Notes: generated by a model not told the origin, from the letters alone. DNA of 30,561 nucleotides from Bacteroides sp. (GCF_030151085.1 NZ_JASLER010000037.1:1-30561); one strand, 5' to 3'; positions 22,263 to 30,561 are shown, counted from the first letter of the stretch. Numbers and translations: made by a program.

Positions 22263-23531
22263 TTATTTACCATAGTTTCTTAACACATCCTCATAGAGGG
22301 CACGAATTCTCAAACCAACTTTCTCCCAAGTTATTCCATCCACTTCATTTTTGCCTTCTTCCTGTAGATAATGGAAGAGAGACTGGTTGGTACAAAGTGA
22401 ATAAATGGCATCTGCCATTGCGTGAATATCCCAATAGTCGGTCTTAATCACCTTATCGAGTATTTCGCCACATCCCGATTGCTTTGAAATGATGGAAGGT
22501 GTTCCACATTGCATCGCTTCCAATGGAGCAATACCAAAAGGCTCGGAGACGGAAGGCATCACGAATACATCGCTATTCTTGTAAACCTCATATACTTGCT
22601 TGCCTTTCATAAAACCCGGGAAATGGAATCGGTCGGCAATGCCCCGTTCAGCAGCCAGGTTAATCATAGCATTCAACATATCTCCCGAACCCGCCATGAC
22701 GAAACGGATATTGCGGGCACGTTGTAATACAAGTGCCGCAGCCTCAACAAAGTACTCAGGTCCTTTCTGCATAGTGATACGGCCCAAGAATGTCACCACT
22801 TTCTCTTTAGAATGATCCGGACGCGGAATATCCTGAAGCTCCTGTGAAAGCGGATAGACAGCATTATGCATGGCAAATACCTTCTTCGGATTCTGGTGAT
22901 ATTCGTTAATAACTGTACGACGAGTGAGCTCGGACACACACATAATGCAGTCCGCATAGTCCATACCGTTCTTCTCCATAGAATAAACAGTAGGATTAAC
23001 CTTTCCACGCGAACGGTCGAAGTCTGTAGCATGCACATGGATACAAAGCGGTTTGCCGCTCACCATCTTAGCATGAACTCCGGCAGGATATGTCAACCAG
23101 TCATGAGCATGGATAATATCAAACTCCTGCTGACGTGCCAGCACTCCGGCAATGACGGAGAAGTTGTTTATCTCTTCGTGTAAATTACCGGGATAACCGC
23201 CAGCAAAATCCAAACCTCCAATATCATTCACACGCATATAAGAGAAATCGGAATAAATATGGTCGCGGAGAGAATAATAGTCTTCGGGCGTCATACCTCG
23301 CGTCAGACGTGATTTCAAATAATCGTAATTGACATCACGCCATACTACAGGCACTTGACTCATATTTATTATTTTCAGAAAATCTTCTTCTTCACCAGTA
23401 GGCTTAGGCATACAGAAAATAGTTTCCATATCGCCTTGTAAACTCAATCCCTTAGTTATTCCATAGGAAGCAACCGCAAGACCACCATATATTTTGGGAG
23501 GGAATTCCCATCCAAACATTAAAACTTTCAT
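22263..23531 (-). CDS. GT4-type glycosyltransferase, probable glucan synthase
   Basis: 422 residues with a full GT-B fold. N-terminal domain: MFGWEFPPKIYGGLAVASYG (the PPKxYGGL donor-site loop), IIHAHDWLTYPAGVHAK, CIHVHATDFDRSRG. C-terminal domain: VTFLGRITMQKGPEYFVEAA, FVMPSVSEPFGIAPLEAMQC (the E-x7-E nucleotide-sugar motif) and GTPSIISKQSGCGEIL. The sequence resembles glycogen-synthase-like GT4 enzymes, and its place between a debranching enzyme and a GH57 amylase makes alpha-glucan synthesis likely. The donor (UDP- or ADP-glucose) cannot be told from sequence. A strong Shine-Dalgarno (AGGAGG, 23544-23539) lies 7 bases before the ATG, rare in this phylum. Confidence 0.9.
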   Translation of the reverse strand: MKVLMFGWEFPPKIYGGLAVASYGITKGLSLQGDMETIFCMPKPTGEEEDFLKIINMSQVPVVWRDVNYDYLKSRLTRGMTPEDYYSLRDHIYSDFSYMRVNDIGGLDFAGGYPGNLHEEINNFSVIAGVLARQQEFDIIHAHDWLTYPAGVHAKMVSGKPLCIHVHATDFDRSRGKVNPTVYSMEKNGMDYADCIMCVSELTRRTVINEYHQNPKKVFAMHNAVYPLSQELQDIPRPDHSKEKVVTFLGRITMQKGPEYFVEAAALVLQRARNIRFVMAGSGDMLNAMINLAAERGIADRFHFPGFMKGKQVYEVYKNSDVFVMPSVSEPFGIAPLEAMQCGTPSIISKQSGCGEILDKVIKTDYWDIHAMADAIYSLCTNQSLFHYLQEEGKNEVDGITWEKVGLRIRALYEDVLRNYGK

Positions 23532-23545
23532 CTTCGTTCCTCCTT

Positions 23546-25486
23546 TTATAAATTATACTTAGACAATAACTTCAGAATACGCAGCATTTCTGCCGTATTC
23601 ATGGCAAAAGATACCGCTCCTCGACCGGTAAATGGAGGATTGCCATCGAATAGCTCGGGCAATGCTCCGATACAATGACGAATCATTTCATCTTCTAGAC
23701 CAATCAATTGCCTTTCAACGAATAATATACCACTCATTTTATAGATGCGCAGGTATGCTTCCATATAGAAGCCCATAAGCCAAGGCCAGGCCGTTCCTTG
23801 ATGGTAAGCATAATCCCTTTGTATCTGAGGACCGACATAGTTCGGATTATATCCACCGCTCTTAGGACTCAAGGTACGTAAGCCTTTCGGAGTCAACAAT
23901 TCTTTCGTTACAATATCAAGCACTTGTTTCTTTTGCACCCTATCCAGAGGAGAATAGTCGAATGCGACTGCAAATATCATGTTCGGTCTAACACTCCAGT
24001 CCATCATATAGCCATCTACATAATCAAATAAATAACCATATTCGTTGCGGAATGTTTCTACAAAGGACTTTCCTGTTACATCTGCCTGAGCATCCAAGCC
24101 ATCGGCAAGAATTGTATTTCCACCTTCACGAACCATATCCGCCACAAAGCGAAGTGCATTATACCATAATGCATTCACCTCTACAATATATCCTGTACGA
24201 GGTATGACGGGACGTCCATTGGCAGTGGAGTTCATCCACGTAACGGCTTTCTCGGTTCCATTAGTATAAAGCAAGCCATTTTCGTGCAAGAAAAGATTAT
24301 CGTGTTTACGGTCGAGAATATAGTCCATGATCTCTTCCAACAAAGCTCCATACATTTCCCGGCAATGTTCACGAGAAGTCTCCTTAGCGTACTGCTGCAA
24401 AGCCCAAATAGCCCACAACAATACATCAGGATGCTCCATCTCATAAATCTTATAAGTAGAAGGTTCTCCATTTATAAACTGGCGAATCGCTTTACTCGCA
24501 GTTTTCATCACGTCTTCAAACTCGTTCTGTTCGTCAATAGCCAACGTTAATCCCGGTAAAGAGATGAATAAATCTCGGGCACGGCACTTGAACCAGGGAT
24601 AGCCGGCAAGGACGTAATGATTCTCACCTTGTTTATTATGGAACTGATGCGCCGAGTTCTTGAGACAGTGATAAAAACTATCACGTGGTGTACGGTCAGC
24701 TACTTCCGCTTCGAAGGTTTGCTTCAACTTACGTGGAGAGATTTCAGAAAGTCCGGCAGAGAAAACAATACTTTCCCCCTTCTTAATGTCTACCTCGAAA
24801 TATCCGGGTACATAAAGATCTTCATTAAAATCATATCCGCGCTCTTGTTCTTTAGGATACTCGATGCCACGATACCAGTCAGGCTGGAAGTGAAATTCAT
24901 TCTTCTTATTAATCTGCATGAAAAGTTCCGGGTAACCGGGATACAAGCAAGTCTTAATTCCGTTCTCTACTAATTGGTAATCACGGTTTGCCTGTGCATT
25001 TTCATGCGTATATTCACGTACGCTACGGAATGCCAGGAATGGGCGGAACCGGAGCGTTGTTGCCGAATGGGCATCGACCAAGGTATAACGAATCAATATT
25101 CGGTTCTCATGATGTACAAAAATCTTTTCCTTACGGAGAATAACTCCTCCTACACGATAGGTAGTTGCCGGGATACGTTCACAATCGAATTCACGGATAT
25201 ACTTATGCCCGTTAGGACTAAAGTGGTCTCCTTGATACTTATGCAACCCCAGGTTGAACTCCGCACCGTGCTGAATTACCGTTTCATCCAAAGAAGATAG
25301 CAGCACATGATTTTCATCATCTAAGTTGGGGACGGGTATCACCAACAGACCGTGATATTTGCGTGTGTTACAATCTACAATTGTTGTACAATGATAGGCA
25401 CCCGACTTATTAGTCCGAAGTATCTCCCTTGGCAAAGATTCTTCCAGATTGATCATCAGGGTCTTGTCAAATCGTAAATAACTCAT
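23546..25486 (-). CDS. Glycogen debranching enzyme (amylo-alpha-1,6-glucosidase, GH133 type)
   Basis: 646 residues. The N-terminal GDE_N domain (about 15-230: PREILRTNKSGAYHCTTIVD, RKYHGLLVIPVPNLDDENHV) is followed by the (alpha/alpha)6 catalytic domain with GYPWFKCRARDLFISLPGL, TYKIYEMEHPDVLLWAIWAL, RPNMIFAVAFDYSPL, QRDYAYHQGTAWPWLMGFY and the C-terminal GNPPFTGRGAVSFAMNTAEM. This matches the archaeal/bacterial type of debranching enzyme that removes alpha-1,6-linked glucose stubs from limit dextrin. No signal peptide; cytoplasmic. First gene of the operon; the GT4 gene follows after 14 bases. Confidence 0.95.
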   Translation of the reverse strand: MSYLRFDKTLMINLEESLPREILRTNKSGAYHCTTIVDCNTRKYHGLLVIPVPNLDDENHVLLSSLDETVIQHGAEFNLGLHKYQGDHFSPNGHKYIREFDCERIPATTYRVGGVILRKEKIFVHHENRILIRYTLVDAHSATTLRFRPFLAFRSVREYTHENAQANRDYQLVENGIKTCLYPGYPELFMQINKKNEFHFQPDWYRGIEYPKEQERGYDFNEDLYVPGYFEVDIKKGESIVFSAGLSEISPRKLKQTFEAEVADRTPRDSFYHCLKNSAHQFHNKQGENHYVLAGYPWFKCRARDLFISLPGLTLAIDEQNEFEDVMKTASKAIRQFINGEPSTYKIYEMEHPDVLLWAIWALQQYAKETSREHCREMYGALLEEIMDYILDRKHDNLFLHENGLLYTNGTEKAVTWMNSTANGRPVIPRTGYIVEVNALWYNALRFVADMVREGGNTILADGLDAQADVTGKSFVETFRNEYGYLFDYVDGYMMDWSVRPNMIFAVAFDYSPLDRVQKKQVLDIVTKELLTPKGLRTLSPKSGGYNPNYVGPQIQRDYAYHQGTAWPWLMGFYMEAYLRIYKMSGILFVERQLIGLEDEMIRHCIGALPELFDGNPPFTGRGAVSFAMNTAEMLRILKLLSKYNL

Positions 25487-25550
25487 AGTTGTGCATTATT
25501 TAAAGGTTAATTATTCAGGTTTCACGCGCTACATGCCTTGTAGCGATGCC

Positions 25551-25580
25551 CAAAAATACGAATTAAAGATTAAGGGCAAA
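25551..25580 (-). promoter_or_regulatory. Predicted promoter of the debranching enzyme-GT4-GH57 operon
   Basis: On the minus strand TTTG (25580-25577) and TATTTTTG (25558-25551) are 18 bases apart. The leader would be about 60 bases. Confidence 0.6.
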
Positions 25581-25659
25581 ATAAAAAGTCAGCTTTTTTT
25601 CGTTTTTCAAGCAAATAATGCGTAGTATTGTACAAAAATAGCAAACCCACGTATAATAT

Positions 25660-26322
25660 ATGAAACCTGATATACGACGAATGGCCCTGGCGGCAGTAAT
25701 TCCACTATTTCTTCTATTCATTCTTTATATTTTGAAGTTTTTTGAAGTTGGCATGAGCTGGGACTTCACACGATTAGGGGTATATCCGATGCAAAAATAT
25801 GGCGTATTCGGTATTTTTGCCCATCCATTAATACATAGTAGTTTCAAACACCTATTCGCAAATACAATTCCACTGTTTTTTCTTTCATGGTGTTTATTCT
25901 ACTTTTACAGGCATATCGCCTCTTACATATTCTTTGCTATTTGGGTGGGGTGCGGTGTGCTTACCTTTATTATAGGAAAGCCCGGATGGCATATCGGTGC
26001 CAGTGGTATTATTTACGGTTTGGCATTCTTCCTTTTCTTCAGTGGTATCCTGCGCAAACATGTACCACTTATAGCCATATCTCTTTTGATTACCTTCCTG
26101 TATGGCGGACTGATCTGGAATATGTTCCCACAATTTGCAAAAATAACCACTTCATGGGAAGGACACCTCAGTGGGGCTATTGCAGGTACACTTTGTGCGA
26201 TAGGATTTATGGGACAAGGTCCACAACGACCCGACCCATTTGCCAATGAAATGGACGAAGAAGAGATAGAGGCTGCCGAAGTAGCCCCTAAATTAGATAA
26301 TTCAATGAATCAAGGCTTCTGA
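25660..26322 (+). CDS. Rhomboid-family intramembrane serine protease
   Basis: 220 residues with about six transmembrane helices. The catalytic serine is Ser115 in WHIGASGIIYG (GxSG) and the catalytic histidine is His169 in WEGHLSGAIAG. The early HPLIHSSFKHLFANTIPLFF matches the conserved second-helix motif. It should cleave membrane proteins within or near the bilayer; the substrate is unknown. The polar C-terminal 35 residues are acidic (EMDEEEIEAAEVAP). Its last 13 bases overlap the end of the convergent marC-like gene. Confidence 0.93.
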   Translation: MKPDIRRMALAAVIPLFLLFILYILKFFEVGMSWDFTRLGVYPMQKYGVFGIFAHPLIHSSFKHLFANTIPLFFLSWCLFYFYRHIASYIFFAIWVGCGVLTFIIGKPGWHIGASGIIYGLAFFLFFSGILRKHVPLIAISLLITFLYGGLIWNMFPQFAKITTSWEGHLSGAIAGTLCAIGFMGQGPQRPDPFANEMDEEEIEAAEVAPKLDNSMNQGF

Positions 26323-26909
26323 AACATAGCAATCAATAACGATATATTAGCCATAAACAGCCTTACCGAGATTGCCAACAGGATAATACCGAAAAACTTA
26401 CGGATTATATATATACCACCTTTACCCAAAAAGCGTTCCACATGACCGGTCATACTGACTACGAAATACACCCATATCATATTCAGCACCAATGCAATGA
26501 TAATATTGATACTGGCATACTCTGCACGTAAGGAAAGTAAAGTAGTGAAAGCACCTGCACCTGCCAAAAGCGGGAATACCAACGGCACCAACGTCGCTTC
26601 TTTTATAGGTCCTTGATTCTTGAAGATTTCCACATCAAGAATCATTTCCAAAGACATCAGGAAAATGACGAATGCACCAGCAACCGCAAACGATTCGATA
26701 TCCACATGAAATAACTTCAGCATCATATCTCCGGCATAGAAGAAGCCGATTAACAAAGCAAACGATATCAAAGTCGCCTTCAATGCGTTTACATCTTTTC
26801 CCTTTTCCTTCAAATTAATGATGATGGGGATAGAGCCAATAATATCTATTACAGCAAACAGTACAATAAAAGCACTGGTCATCTGCTGCCAATTAAATGC
26901 TGAAAACAT
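26310..26909 (-). CDS. MarC-family integral membrane protein
   Basis: 199 residues with five or six hydrophobic helices. The family signature is clear: VLFAVIDIIGSIPIIINLKE near the N-terminus, AGAFVIFLMSLEMILDVEIF, then PLVFPLLAGAGAFTTLLSLR. MarC proteins (UPF0056) are inner-membrane proteins of uncertain function; an early link to multiple antibiotic resistance has not held up. AGGAGG at 26920-26915 lies 5 bases before the ATG, an unusually strong ribosome-binding site for Bacteroidetes. It converges with the rhomboid gene and overlaps it by 13 bases. Confidence 0.93.
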   Translation of the reverse strand: MFSAFNWQQMTSAFIVLFAVIDIIGSIPIIINLKEKGKDVNALKATLISFALLIGFFYAGDMMLKLFHVDIESFAVAGAFVIFLMSLEMILDVEIFKNQGPIKEATLVPLVFPLLAGAGAFTTLLSLRAEYASINIIIALVLNMIWVYFVVSMTGHVERFLGKGGIYIIRKFFGIILLAISVRLFMANISLLIAMFQKP

Positions 26910-26929
26910 ATCATCCTCCTTTTTTTCTG

Positions 26930-26961
26930 CAAAGATAATGAATAAATATAGAATTACGAAA
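26930..26961 (-). promoter_or_regulatory. Predicted promoter of the marC-like gene
   Basis: Minus-strand TATCTTTG (26937-26930) with TTTCG (26961-26957) 19 bases upstream, a near match to TTTG. The leader is very short and carries the AGGAGG site. Confidence 0.5.
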
Positions 26962-26980
26962 CGTTTTTTAAGGATTGAGG

Positions 26981-28243
26981 TTATAAACTGTTCTTAAATA
27001 TCTTGCCATCCTTCATTATCATTAAAAAATTATTTTCCGGATCTCCTAACACAGTTATATCCTTAAGTGCATCACCGTCCACTAATATCAGGTCGGCTAA
27101 AGCTCCTTCTTCAATCACTCCCAACTTACCCGGATAAGGGTTTCTTATACCGGAAAGGGAAAGAAGTTCCGCATTATCATGTGTCACCATCTTTAGAATT
27201 TCAAAGTTACTAAACCATCGCTGTAATTTGAGAATTCCCTTGTTCTGGTTTTTCGTATTAGCAGGATTGAACAACAAATCTGTCCCCCATGCTACTTTTA
27301 CCTGATATTTCTTTGCCAGCTGGTAAGTATTATCCGTTCCATGAACTACCAATTCATGTTTAGCCTGTTGCTCTTGTGTTGGAAATTGGTTATCTTCCAA
27401 AGTAAAAGGCTGCATACTGAGCCACACTTCTTTTTGAGCAATCAGCTCCATAGTAGGTTCATCAATCAAATGCCCATGTTCAATACTCCTCACCCCGGCC
27501 TGAATGGCTCTGCGGATAGCTTTCGGAACATATACATGTACCATTACATAAGTACCTGCATCTTCTGCGGCTTTAACGGCAGCATGAATTTCTTCCTCAA
27601 AGAACTGTGTATCTTCCAATCGATCATACAAAGACGCTACTCCCCCACCGGTCATCAATTTTATCTGGCTGGCTCCCAAGCGAAGATTATTGCGAGCAGC
27701 AACTGTTACAGCTTCTACTCCATCGGCTATTATAGCTGCGCCTATCTCTTCCGTATGTGTCAATCCACAACAATCAAAAGGACGAGGCTCCTCATAAACA
27801 GCCCGGAAATCTCCATGACCACCAGTTTGGGAAATTAGTGAACCGCTGGGATAAATTCTCGGACCAGCAATGACTCCTTCATCAATAGCACGTTTTAAAC
27901 CGAAAACAGGTCCACCGGCATCGCGAATGGTTGTAAATCCGCGAAGCAAGGTAGCACCAGCTTCACGCCCGGCTTTAAACTGGGTATAAGCCACATCTGC
28001 TGTCAGTAGATCCATCATAGTATTGCATGACATATACGCATGCCAATGAGCATCGATAAGACCGGGCATTAAAAATTTACCCTGTCCGTCAATAACCTCA
28101 ACACTACCATCAGTTCCCGTTAATGTAGGAACTTCTGATATAGACTTTATCCGATTACCTTCAATCAGAATATTACCTCGAATGGTTTTCTCATTATGTC
28201 CGTCAAATATCCGGACGTCATTGATTAATGTAAACTGACTCAT
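26981..28243 (-). CDS. Cytoplasmic amidohydrolase (imidazolonepropionase-like / Xaa-Pro dipeptidase subgroup)
   Basis: 420 residues, a complete metal-dependent amidohydrolase. Visible ligands are His66 and His68 (PGLIDAHWHAYM), Lys195 (ASQIKLMTGGG, expected to be carboxylated), His236 (VMVHVYVP), His256 (SIEHGHLID) and Asp322 (AWGTDLLF), giving a binuclear site. The pattern matches the subgroup whose characterised members cleave Xaa-Pro dipeptides or acylated amino acids. No signal peptide is present. It is transcribed away from the Crp/Fnr regulator, with about 170 bases between start codons, which suggests but does not prove a regulatory link. Confidence 0.9.
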   Translation of the reverse strand: MSQFTLINDVRIFDGHNEKTIRGNILIEGNRIKSISEVPTLTGTDGSVEVIDGQGKFLMPGLIDAHWHAYMSCNTMMDLLTADVAYTQFKAGREAGATLLRGFTTIRDAGGPVFGLKRAIDEGVIAGPRIYPSGSLISQTGGHGDFRAVYEEPRPFDCCGLTHTEEIGAAIIADGVEAVTVAARNNLRLGASQIKLMTGGGVASLYDRLEDTQFFEEEIHAAVKAAEDAGTYVMVHVYVPKAIRRAIQAGVRSIEHGHLIDEPTMELIAQKEVWLSMQPFTLEDNQFPTQEQQAKHELVVHGTDNTYQLAKKYQVKVAWGTDLLFNPANTKNQNKGILKLQRWFSNFEILKMVTHDNAELLSLSGIRNPYPGKLGVIEEGALADLILVDGDALKDITVLGDPENNFLMIMKDGKIFKNSL

Positions 28244-28380
28244 AATGTATGATACTTATTTAGTGACACACGAATTAACTTCTCTAATTCCTAAAGGGTT
28301 ATGAATGAATAGCACGTTTAAGAATTAATAAAAAAAACAAAAAGAGAGGCAAAGAGTTTACTATACACCTTGATAATACC

Positions 28381-28388
28381 TACTTTTG
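28381..28388 (+). promoter_or_regulatory. Predicted -7 box of the Crp/Fnr gene
   Basis: TACTTTTG, with TTTA at 28357-28360 as a weak -33 element 20 bases upstream. It overlaps the ATG at 28386, so the start at 28413 is preferred. Confidence 0.5.
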
Positions 28389-28412
28389 TTTAGGACTAGA
28401 AAAAGAAACTAT

Positions 28413-29075
28413 ATGAATACAATGTTCGATACATTATTGCAATTACCATTATTTCAAGGATTAGCCCAAGAAGATTTAACCAGTATACTAGGTAAAGTGA
28501 AACTGCACTTTTCCAAATACAAAGCCGGAGAAGTCATTCTGAAAGCAGGTTCTACTTGTGACCGGTTCATGTTCATTCTAAAAGGTGAAGTAGCTTCTAT
28601 TACCTCATCATCAGATGCTTCATACAGCTTTACAGAGTATTTACAAGCTCCGCTCTTGATAGAGCCCCAGTCGATGTTCGGTATGAATACGACTTATGTG
28701 TCAACTTACCTGGCACACGATGAAGTACATACAGTAAGCATCAGCAAAGCATTTGTGCTGAATGAATTATTTAAGTATGAGATATTCCGCCTGAATTATA
28801 TGAATGTAATCAGTAATCGGGCTCAAAGTCTGAATACCCGCCTTTGGAGTAAGACTGAAGATAGTCTGGAAAAGCGCATCTCGGGTTTTATAATAAACCA
28901 TATAGAACGACCAGTCGGCGAAAAACTCCTAAAGATAAAGATGGAAGAACTGGCCCTCATCGTTAATGATACCCGTATAGGCGTATCGAAAGCCCTGAAT
29001 GGAATGCAGGAAGAAGGATTATTGGAATTGCACCGGGGAGAAATCATGATTCCGGATGCAGGAAAGCTTATTTAG
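28413..29075 (+). CDS. Crp/Fnr-family transcriptional regulator
   Basis: 220 residues from ATG 28413; an in-frame ATG at 28386 would add nine residues but lies in the promoter box. An N-terminal cyclic-nucleotide-binding fold (about 5-120: LPLFQGLAQEDLTSILGKVK, GEVILKAGSTCDRFMFILKG) is followed by a dimer helix and a winged helix-turn-helix (about 165-212: KMEELALIVNDTRIGVSKAL, GLLELHRGEIMIPD). The Gly-Glu and Arg residues that hold cAMP in CRP are not evident (IEPQSMFGMNTTYVSTYLA stands there), and there is no Fnr-type cysteine cluster, so the ligand is unknown. Monocistronic. Confidence 0.92.
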   Translation: MNTMFDTLLQLPLFQGLAQEDLTSILGKVKLHFSKYKAGEVILKAGSTCDRFMFILKGEVASITSSSDASYSFTEYLQAPLLIEPQSMFGMNTTYVSTYLAHDEVHTVSISKAFVLNELFKYEIFRLNYMNVISNRAQSLNTRLWSKTEDSLEKRISGFIINHIERPVGEKLLKIKMEELALIVNDTRIGVSKALNGMQEEGLLELHRGEIMIPDAGKLI

Positions 29076-29080
29076 TGATT

Positions 29081-29129
29081 AGTGATTAGTGATTTGCTTG
29101 TGGCCACAAATCACTAACCACTATTTTTT
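29081..29129. terminator. Bidirectional terminator between the Crp/Fnr gene and guaA
   Basis: AGTGATTAGTGATTTG (29081-29096) pairs with CAAATCACTAACCACT (29107-29122) with one mismatch, followed by seven T residues. The left arm consists of AGTGATT repeats that begin at the stop codon. The guaA stop lies at its right border. Confidence 0.8.
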
Positions 29130-30559
29130 TATTCCCACTCAATCGTTGCCGGTGGTTTCGACGAAATATCATAGGTTACACGGTTTACTCCTTTCACCTT
29201 ATTAATAATATCATTCGACACTTTACCCAAGAATTCGTAAGGCAGATGTGCCCAGTCAGCAGTCATAGCATCGGTAGAAGTTACGGCACGAAGGGCAACA
29301 GCACGCTCATACGTACGTTCATCACCCATTACGCCTACGGATTGCACAGGAAGAAGAATAACGCCTGCCTGCCATACTTGATGGTATAAAGAAGTCTCAT
29401 TGCCATTAGCATCCGTCACTTTCCAGTCACGCAAACCTTGAATATATATATCATCGGCATCTTGCAAGATGCGAACTTTTTCGGGAGTGATATCACCCAA
29501 GATACGTACAGCCAAACCCGGTCCCGGGAAAGGATGACGTGTAATCAAATGCTCGGGCATGCCCAATTCACGACCTACACGGCGAACTTCATCTTTAAAC
29601 AGTAAACGGAGCGGTTCGCAAAGACTCAAATGCATCTTCTCGGGCAGTCCGCCCACGTTGTGGTGGCTCTTGATAACGGTTCCGGTGATGGACAATGATT
29701 CAATACAGTCGGGATAAATCGTCCCTTGTGCCAGCCATTTCACATCTTTAATCTTATGGGCTTCTTCATCGAATACATCAATAAAACCCTTACCTATAAT
29801 CTTGCGTTTATCTTCCGGTTCTGTTACGCCTGCCAATTCTGCAAAGAATTTAGCACTGGCATCAACACCGATTACATTTAAGCCAAGACAGGCATAATCG
29901 TTCATTACGTTTTTGAACTCATTCTTGCGCAACATTCCGTGATCAACGAAAATGCAAGTCAAGTTCTTACCAATGGCACGATTCAGTAATACGGCAGCAA
30001 CCGATGAATCGACGCCACCACTCAAACCCAGAACAACTTTATCATCACCCAACTGCTTTTTCAACTCTGCTACCGTAGTTTCAATAAACGAAGCTGCGCT
30101 CCAGTCTTGCTTGCAACCACAAACATTCACCACAAAGTTCTTCAACATTTGCGTACCATCTTCACTATGGAATACTTCCGGATGGAATTGTACACCCCAT
30201 ACGTTTTCATTCTCTACCTGATAAGCCGCGATCTTCACCTTATCGGTTGACGCAATTGTTTTAAAGTTGGACGGAATAGCAGTAATCGTATCACCGTGGC
30301 TCATCCATACCTGAGTGTTTTCTTTAATCCCATCAAAAAGAACATTGTCCTTATCGAACGAGCCCAGATGAGCACGACCATACTCACGGCTACCGGCAGG
30401 TTCTACTTTACCGCCATTGGTATACGAAATGAATTGTGCGCCATAGCAGATGCCCAATATAGGATACTTGCCACGGATTTCACTCAAATCAATCTTAAAC
30501 GCACTTTCATCATAAACAGAGAATGGACTACCTGAAAGAATAACCCCCTTAACACTCTT
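29129..30559 (-). CDS. guaA: GMP synthase (glutamine-hydrolysing), N-terminus beyond the window
   Basis: 476 codons are present and the frame is open to the right edge; full GuaA is about 505-525 residues, so roughly 30 are missing. Class I glutamine amidotransferase: nucleophile Cys in LGICYGAQFISY, with the His/Glu pair in VQFHPEVFHSEDG. ATP-pyrophosphatase: the P-loop LSGGVDSSVAAVLLNRAIG. The C-terminal dimerisation domain ends NRVTYDISSKPPATIEWE, the invariant GuaA ending. It converts XMP to GMP with glutamine and ATP. Reading begins inside the gene (KSVKGVILSGSPFSVYDESA); the first in-frame Met seen, at 30487, is internal. Confidence 0.98.
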   Translation of the reverse strand, partial: KSVKGVILSGSPFSVYDESAFKIDLSEIRGKYPILGICYGAQFISYTNGGKVEPAGSREYGRAHLGSFDKDNVLFDGIKENTQVWMSHGDTITAIPSNFKTIASTDKVKIAAYQVENENVWGVQFHPEVFHSEDGTQMLKNFVVNVCGCKQDWSAASFIETTVAELKKQLGDDKVVLGLSGGVDSSVAAVLLNRAIGKNLTCIFVDHGMLRKNEFKNVMNDYACLGLNVIGVDASAKFFAELAGVTEPEDKRKIIGKGFIDVFDEEAHKIKDVKWLAQGTIYPDCIESLSITGTVIKSHHNVGGLPEKMHLSLCEPLRLLFKDEVRRVGRELGMPEHLITRHPFPGPGLAVRILGDITPEKVRILQDADDIYIQGLRDWKVTDANGNETSLYHQVWQAGVILLPVQSVGVMGDERTYERAVALRAVTSTDAMTADWAHLPYEFLGKVSNDIINKVKGVNRVTYDISSKPPATIEWE

Positions 30560-30561
30560 AT

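Noticed and set aside
1..30561. tRNA, rRNA, riboswitch or prophage genes
   Set aside because: I read the intergenic regions for cloverleaf ends, known riboswitch cores and integrase genes and saw none. This is not a substitute for a covariance-model search.

Overview
This window looks like a chromosomal segment from Bacteroides or a close relative (order Bacteroidales). The support is the gene repertoire (ECF sigma/FecR pair beside GH92 mannosidases, DUF4270 lipoprotein, LytTR two-component pair next to an outer-membrane receptor, GH57/GT4/debranching-enzyme cluster) and repeated matches to the Bacteroides promoter pattern (TTTG, about 18-20 bases, then TAnnTTTG) in front of genes. Species cannot be fixed from the sequence alone. 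Most genes are housekeeping or core metabolism; the accessory parts are the mannan-type locus at the left and one small transposable element.

Layout. 1-4251 (minus): a carbohydrate locus with a GH92 alpha-mannosidase cut by the left edge, a FecR anti-sigma factor, its ECF sigma factor, and a lipoprotein GH92. 4470-6464 (plus): a HAD phosphatase fused to a zinc-ribbon/DUF3667 membrane domain. 6465-7404: about 0.94 kb without a convincing gene, rich in hairpins and short repeats. 7405-9463 (plus): rplU, rpmA, serS, with a structured rplU leader and a strong terminator after rpmA. 9634-10276: a Y1 (IS200/RAYT-like) element with a frameshifted transposase between mirror-image sets of three hairpins. 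10445-14305 (minus): outer-membrane receptor, LytS-type kinase and LytTR regulator in one operon. 14506-16809 (plus): an NfnA/SudB-like subunit fused to an NfnB/GltA-like subunit. 16884-18102 (minus): panC-panD. 18349-20757 (plus): a half-length GlgA-like protein and a DUF4270 lipoprotein. 20839-25486 (minus): debranching enzyme, GT4 glycosyltransferase and GH57 amylase in one operon. 25660-29075: rhomboid protease (plus), MarC (minus), amidohydrolase (minus), Crp/Fnr regulator (plus). 29129-30559 (minus): guaA, cut by the right edge.

How the genes fit together. The left locus probably senses and trims alpha-mannosides. The 20.8-25.5 kb operon handles cytoplasmic alpha-glucan (glycogen), and the adjacent GlgA-like half protein may be linked to it. 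The receptor/kinase/regulator operon looks like a self-contained envelope signalling unit.

I do not see an unmistakably new defence or mobile system. The best candidates for something undescribed are the HAD-DUF3667 fusion, the half-length GlgA homologue, the decayed Y1 element with its hairpin ends, and the repeat-rich non-coding stretch before rplU.
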